From Pohlia nutans (Eukaryota; Streptophyta; Bryopsida; Bryales; Mniaceae), in NCBI GenBank assembly GCA_022496805.1, contig CM040087.1, positions 12,102,001 to 12,166,000 of the forward strand: 64,000 bases of DNA, written 5' to 3'. The translations under genes were made by a program, and so were the position numbers. Position 1 is the stretch's first letter. The number at the start of each line of letters is the position of its first letter. The notes below the pieces were generated by a model. The model ran no database searches. It had not been told where the DNA came from and saw only the letters and a list, made by a program, of their open reading frames with translations. Positions 60,161 through 64,000 of the stretch are shown piece by piece.

Positions 60161-61008
60161 AACACACAATTCGCTATTTACGCACTTGGCCATATAATCA
60201 TGCACTTGGTTCTCGGGCGCATAATTTTTTTGGTCTAACTTTTTTTTTTAAATCGACGATTATTGTCTTTCTTCAATCCCTTACATTGTAAACAAATAAT
60301 TATTTTAATTATTTTTTATTCTTATCTTTATCTTTTATTTTATTTTTTCTTTCATCTTTTCTTTTTCAACTTGATTTCTTTCTTGTCTTCTTTCTTGTCT
60401 CCCTTTTGTTTCCCTCTTATCTTTCTTCTTGTCTTCCTTTTTGTCTTCCTTGTCTTTTTTTGGCCGCTGAACCCGAAACAATGGGAGCAAACCCAAAAAA
60501 AAGTTTTTTTACTTTTTTGACTTTTTTCAAAATTTACTATTTTTAGCCTCTGGGTGCGCGGCCGCGCACCCAAAGACCCTTCAATCTCCCTCTACATCTC
60601 CCTATCTATCTTCATCTCTCTTTCCATCTTCATCTCCCTCTCTACGTTCATCTCCTCTCCATCTCTCTCCTCTCCTCATATATATAGGGGAGAGGGGTCT
60701 CTCTCATCATTCTCCCACTCCCTCTTCCATCCCTCTCCTCTCTTCTATATATGTGAGGAGAGAAGAAGAAGATGAGCGGGAGATGGGAGGGTCTTTGGGT
60801 GCGCGGACGCGCACCCTGAGGTTAAAAATAGTAAATTTTAGAAAATGTAAAAAAAAAAAACTTTTTCTTTTATTTTTTTTGGGCGGCCGCCATTTAGGGT
60901 TTAGCAGCACCCCACGGCCAACCAAAAGAAGAAATTTTATTTTTTAAATTTTTTTTAAATTTTTGGCGGCTGCCGTTTAGGGTTCAGCAGCACCTCATAG
61001 CCAACCCG

Positions 61009-61063
<55 letters not shown>

Positions 61064-61414
61064 TTTTTTTTTTTTTTGGGTTTGCTCCTATTGTTTCAGG
61101 TTCAGCAGCCACAATTGAAGAAAAAGTAGAAGAAAAAAAAGACAAGGAAGACAAAAAAGGAAGACAAGAAGAAAGACAAAAGAAAGACAAGAGGGAGACA
61201 AGAAAGAAATCAAGTTGAAAAAGAAAAGATGAAAGAAAAGATAAAGATAAGAATAAAAATTAATTAAAATAATTATTTATTTACAATTTAAGTGATTGTA
61301 AAAAGACAACATTGATGTTTTTTAGAGAACTTTTTCACCGGTTTTTTTTTAAGTCAAATATGTTTATGAAATGAGCGCACTTGACAAAGTGCATAAATAG
61401 CGAATTGCGTGTTT
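60161..61414. mobile_element. Element with long (about 350 bp) terminal inverted repeats
   Basis: The left arm (60161-60510) and right arm (about 61060-61414) are reverse complements with moderate divergence. The outer ends are AACACACAATTCGCTATTTACGCAC and its inverted partner GCATAAATAGCGAATTGCGTG. The arms contain strand-biased pyrimidine/purine tracts (TTTCTTGTCTTC repeats) that create long low-complexity open frames. The centre holds a nested inverted repeat, a 74-bp spaced direct repeat (GGCGGCCGCCATTTAGGG / GGCGGCTGCCGTTTAGGG) and an A run of about 50. No transposase was seen. Confidence 0.7.
60530..60850. mobile_element. Nested inverted-repeat element with GC-rich ends
   Basis: Arms of about 56 bp run from AAAATTTACTATTTTTAGCC through TGGGTGCGCGGCCGCGCACC and CAAAGACC, with the inverted copy ending near 60845. 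The interior is a TCTCC-rich tract and its purine complement. It lies inside the larger element. Confidence 0.65.
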
Positions 61415-61679
61415 ACATCATCCTACACACATACCAGTGTGACCTTGTGCCAAAGTATTCTCGATGATTTAGCTACACTTTTTTTTAGGATCTGATTTTT
61501 TAATTTAGAATTCGATTTAGAATCTTTATTTAATTTCAAATTACACTGACCAGAATCACTTAAAAATCTATAAATTCTACATGCGGGTTCAAAAGCCACA
61601 AAACGACTTCAGTGCATCCTTCCTTGTTAAAAACTCTCCAATGGTATTAAGAATGCACATGGCAAACAAATCGTCCGAG

Positions 61680-61825
61680 AGACCTAAAAAATAAAAATAA
61701 AAAAATAAAAAAAATAAAAAATAAAAAAATAAAAACTGCTTTATTTAGTGTATAGATTATCTTCACATTTGTACTATGTCAAGGATTAAAAAATAAAAAA
61801 ATAAAAAAATAAAAAATAAAAAAAT
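61680..61825 (+). repeat. AAAAAT-type microsatellite, two blocks
   Basis: (AAAAAT)n with irregular units at about 61684-61736 and 61788-61825, separated by unique sequence. Confidence 0.8.
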
Positions 61826-62099
61826 TCAAATATTTATAACAAAGAAGATTGGGACAAAGCTTCACGATTACACTATGAATTCTTGTTTCTTGCACGAGGA
61901 TATCTTCTACCGTACATTTTCAATTACCACTTGAGATAAAATTATACAAAGTGAGATTAGAAATAACAATGATCAATAAATAAATAAACTAGGGCTCCGC
62001 TTCTCTCTGCAATGACGAAATATAAATTGTGTACATGATGTTAATGACTATTAAAATAACAAATCACAATCGTAATTATAAACATGAATTGCCACTTCA

Positions 62100-62757
62100 T
62101 AAATTAGCGGTTAGCTTCTCTCTGCACATGAAAGGCCATGAAATTCAAAAGACGTGAAAGGCTAAGTTTTCTCAATCCAAATGTATTGACTCATCTTTTT
62201 GAACCAAAGGAATTTGCACAAACAATTCCGGAGACAATTCCACAATCTTAGAGAGCGGTTACACTCTACCTTAGAATTGTCCATTAACAGCTCGCAACTC
62301 GCAACTCCCTGGCTAGCTTACAGACCTTACAACCGTTAGAAATCTACAAATGGAACCTACAGTTGTTAATTCCATTTTTCTAAACCAACTCTGACCTACT
62401 GTCATCAATAGAATTAAAAGAAACTAGTGCTCTTGCTTCTTTCCGCACCACTAGTGACGAAGTGAAAGGCCATGAAATAAAATAAGACATGAAAACGTAG
62501 ATTACTTCACATAATGGTTTTTGAGGGCAAATTTAAACACTCATGGAAGACCATTCCAGAATGTGAAAAGCTAGGTTACATCACAAAGAGGTTACATCAT
62601 AGAAAACCCCACCTTAGAACTGTCAACTACTCGGATGGCCGACTCTCTTACAAACCCTACAACTGTTGAAAAGCCACAAGTAGAAGTTATGGTCGTTAAT
62701 TCCATTTTTCTAAACCAGCTCTGATCTACGGTCATCACTCGAATAAGAAGAATAATA
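62100..62757 (+). repeat. Diverged tandem duplication of about 330 bp
   Basis: Segments about 62100-62425 and 62430-62757 share, in order, GCTTCTYTCYGCAC, GAAAGGCCATGAAAT, CACCTTAGAACTGTC-like sequence, CTTACAAACCCTACAAC-like sequence and GTTAATTCCATTTTTCTAAACC. A third partial start is near 61993. It is non-coding. Confidence 0.65.
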
Positions 62758-64000
62758 ACAATAATAACAAGAATGAAATTGATATCAAGTTGATAAAAAA
62801 AGTATCTTTATCCACTGATTTTCCGATTTTTCTTGTTTTTGAGCATCATTTTCGCCTCTTTCTATTCATTTTCTTTTGAACATTTTTTTTGCTCTTGATA
62901 AAAAAATATCAAAGTATACATTTCAATAAATATTAAGAATTTTTTTGACAAATTTAACAATTTTTCATATGTCTTCAAAGACGGTCAGAAAATATCAAAA
63001 AAGAGTGCAACTTCATCTTTTCACTTCAAACGCTATAATCTTGCAATTTGTACAGTAAAATTCTACGAAAATTTAACTATGCACTCTCCTAAGAATTTCA
63101 AACAAGATCCTACTGTTAGAGTTGAAAAATAATAATTTTTGAAGTATATTTTGAGCCCTACCCGCACTACTGATTTTTCTTCCAAAAAACCCTCTTTTTG
63201 CTCCAGAATTTCCGCTTAAAATTTTGAAAAATAAATAAATAAAATCCCCATTTTTGTATTGATATATCAAATTTACATAATTTATTTCAAAAATTATAAA
63301 TAAAAATTGACACCGTGGAACCTACCCAAATATTGAAATGTCCTGGTTAGGGCACTTAGTGCTTTAGGGGATACCGTACTTTAGGGGCCCTTGGTTGAAT
63401 AATTAATTAACTTCAAAATCTGGTGTCCGACAGTGAAAAAAGTAATTGTTTAAAATTCAACTGTTTGAGGAAATAAATAACTATAAGTTTGTTAAGGTAC
63501 AATCGTTTCCGAACAGCACGTCGTTCTTCGCAGCACCCAGCGGCCACGACTATAACCCCCTACCACCAAAAACCTCCAGCTCCTTCAACCTGCTTCGACG
63601 TCCATGAAGTAGCTTCTACCTTCCTCAATTAGTTGTTTGGTTCATGTATTGGATTTCATGATATTTCATCTTTCATCAAATTTTATTTCATAGTTTTGTG
63701 GCAAATTGGCAACGTAAATTCTAAAAAAAAATTAAAACTTCCGGCATTATTAGAGTTATCCGTAAAGTCCCTCAAAAGTGGGTTAGTATACCATAGTTTG
63801 AGTGAATAGTAAACAGTAATCCTCAGAAAAGAACGTGTGTCAAACACTAAAAAGAAACTGTGTATGCAAACTTTGAAAGCAACAAAATCGGTGCTAAAAA
63901 ACTTCTCACCCAAGTTTCTATTATTCACCTTCGCACATGAAGAAGGTGATTGCTAACCCCTTTTCTAGCAATAGATTTTCACTGTATATACCTAGACCGT
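62758..64000. other. Intergenic, nothing recognised
   Basis: AT-rich DNA without supported gene or repeat structure. A slightly GC-richer stretch at 63510-63620 has no credible exon. Confidence 0.35.

Noticed and set aside
60263..60573. Open frames rich in Phe or Lys on both strands
   Set aside because: They translate pyrimidine/purine tracts of an inverted-repeat element and have no protein character.

Overview
The window is nuclear DNA from a plant-lineage eukaryote. Genes are split by many GT-AG introns and separated by AT-rich, repeat-filled DNA. The lineage call rests on a plant-type SCAR/WAVE protein, a Stowaway-type element with CTCCCTCCGT termini and a TA duplication, and TTTAGGG-type telomere units. 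A complete mitochondrial-looking HslU gene argues against an ordinary flowering plant. A bryophyte, lycophyte, fern or streptophyte alga fits better, but the sequence alone does not settle this.

Layout: (1) 1-2286 (+), the C-terminal exons of a PIF1-family helicase ending in a CCHC zinc knuckle. (2) 2.3-7.9 kb, repeats plus one decayed unidentified gene. (3) 14635-7888 (-), a 14-exon HslU ATPase of 522 residues. (4) 21242-17507 (-), a nine-exon histidine-phosphatase (phosphoglycerate-mutase-like) gene of 255 residues. (5) 22682-23604 (+), a two-exon secreted cysteine-rich protein. (6) 23.6-29.4 kb, repeats. (7) 36616-29400 (-), a ten-exon SCAR/WAVE protein of 1810 residues. An unidentified reading frame on the same strand stops 2 nt before its ATG. 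(8) 39-48.4 kb, gene-poor, with a CYP59-type cyclophilin pseudogene, several transposons and a 285-bp tandem array. (9) 49729-54366 (+), a 12-exon RNF216-like RBR ubiquitin ligase of 608 residues. (10) 54.4-64 kb, repeats only. The five complete models were built by hand. Each keeps one open frame across all junctions, and summed exon lengths divide by three. One HslU and one SCAR acceptor are less certain than the rest, as noted in those entries.

The genes do not form one pathway: organelle proteolysis (HslU), actin nucleation (SCAR), ubiquitination (RBR ligase), DNA unwinding (PIF1). What links the window is its short transposons. A family bounded by TTAA and CCCCTAAAGG-type termini recurs about a dozen times, in introns, against a stop codon and between genes. 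There are also hAT-like, Tc1/pogo-like, Stowaway-like and foldback elements with visible target-site duplications, one nested inside another with empty-site relatives in the same window. The observations most worth testing are the abutting reading frames at SCAR, the TTAA family, the secreted cysteine-rich gene and the zinc-knuckle PIF1.
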